DNA of 14,531 nucleotides from the NCBI GenBank assembly GCA_902766915.1, contig CACXFN010000102.1, forward strand, positions 1-14,531. Reading direction: 5' to 3'. The DNA is from an uncultured Eubacteriales bacterium. Its GTDB lineage: Bacteria > Bacillota > Clostridia > Peptostreptococcales > Anaerovoracaceae. Shown one piece after another: positions 14,351-14,531 of the stretch. The position numbers and the translations under genes are program-made. Numbering within the stretch: the first letter of the stretch is position 1; every line of letters begins with the position of its first letter. Under the pieces are notes generated by a model. The model was not told the DNA's origin, searched no databases, and was given only the letters and a program-made list of their open reading frames with translations.

Positions 14351-14531
14351 TATCGTCTATTTCCTCTTATAGCCAATACTCTTAACAGATTGGCTACCGC
14401 TACAGCGAGGGCAGCAATATAAGTTAGAGCAGCAGCGGAGAGTACCTTTTTTGCACTTTTTACTTCATCCACATTAACGATATTCAGAGTTTGCATTTGA
14501 TCAATGGCTCTATTACTGGCATCTAGTTCTA
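14350..14531 (-). CDS. Membrane zinc metallopeptidase (YugP family), C-terminal fragment
   Basis: Only the last 59 codons are in the window; the gene starts beyond the right edge. The visible end has ELDASNRAIDQM, then VDEVKSAKKVLSAAALTY and a hydrophobic segment (about fragment residues 31-55) ending in GNRR. This matches what I know of the YugP-type (DUF-style neutral zinc metallopeptidase) C-terminus, where a helix with the E-x-DAS-x-R-A pattern precedes the last membrane helix. The HExxH zinc site would be in the missing part, so activity cannot be judged. The family commonly sits between fmt and rsmB in Clostridia, which supports the call. The TAA overlaps the rsmB ATG by one base. Confidence 0.8.
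   Translation of the reverse strand, partial: ELDASNRAIDQMQTLNIVNVDEVKSAKKVLSAAALTYIAALAVAVANLLRVLAIRGNRR

Overview
The window looks like chromosomal housekeeping DNA from a low-GC Gram-positive anaerobe of the class Clostridia, most likely Lachnospiraceae or a close relative. This rests on gene content and order: an NfnAB-type electron-transfer pair, a YugP-type metallopeptidase–rsmB–PP2C–PASTA kinase–rsgA–rpe cluster, and a class A penicillin-binding protein with a clostridial-style insertion and tail. Codon use and protein style are uniform. I see no insertion sequences, phage genes, tRNA or rRNA genes, or CRISPR arrays. The species assignment is inference.

Layout, left to right. (1) Positions 1-1138, minus strand: nfnA followed by the 5' end of a gltA/nfnB-type gene that runs off the left edge. 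A strong sigma-A-type promoter lies just upstream, with a possible Rex (NADH-responsive repressor) operator over the expected start of transcription. (2) Positions 1231-4642, minus strand: comEC and holA, overlapping by 11 bp, with their own candidate promoter. (3) Positions 4643-4813: a divergent promoter region. (4) Positions 4814-8431, plus strand: a large PBP1A-type enzyme with a long Ser/Arg/Gln-rich cytoplasmic head and a Glu-Pro repeat tail. (5) Positions 8432-8613: a convergent intergenic region with a good terminator hairpin and a 13-bp tandem repeat that runs into the end of rpe. (6) Positions 8614-14531, minus strand: a tight operon, in transcription order a zinc metallopeptidase (C-terminus only), rsmB, a PP2C phosphatase, a PASTA Ser/Thr kinase, rsgA and rpe. 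Its promoter lies outside the window.

How the genes fit together: the kinase–phosphatase pair is translationally coupled and should sense cell-wall fragments through four extracellular PASTA repeats. RsgA (30S ribosome maturation) and RsmB (16S rRNA methylation) tie this operon to ribosome assembly, and the convergent PBP1A makes peptidoglycan. The PBP's long cytoplasmic head is a plausible, untested kinase substrate. The NfnAB pair would balance NADH, NADPH and ferredoxin. No clearly new system is visible. The points most worth a second look are the possible Rex site, the PBP head and tail, the 13-bp repeat at the rpe stop codon, the absence of rlmN from the rsmB–PP2C junction, and the hairpin that carries the comEC ribosome binding site.
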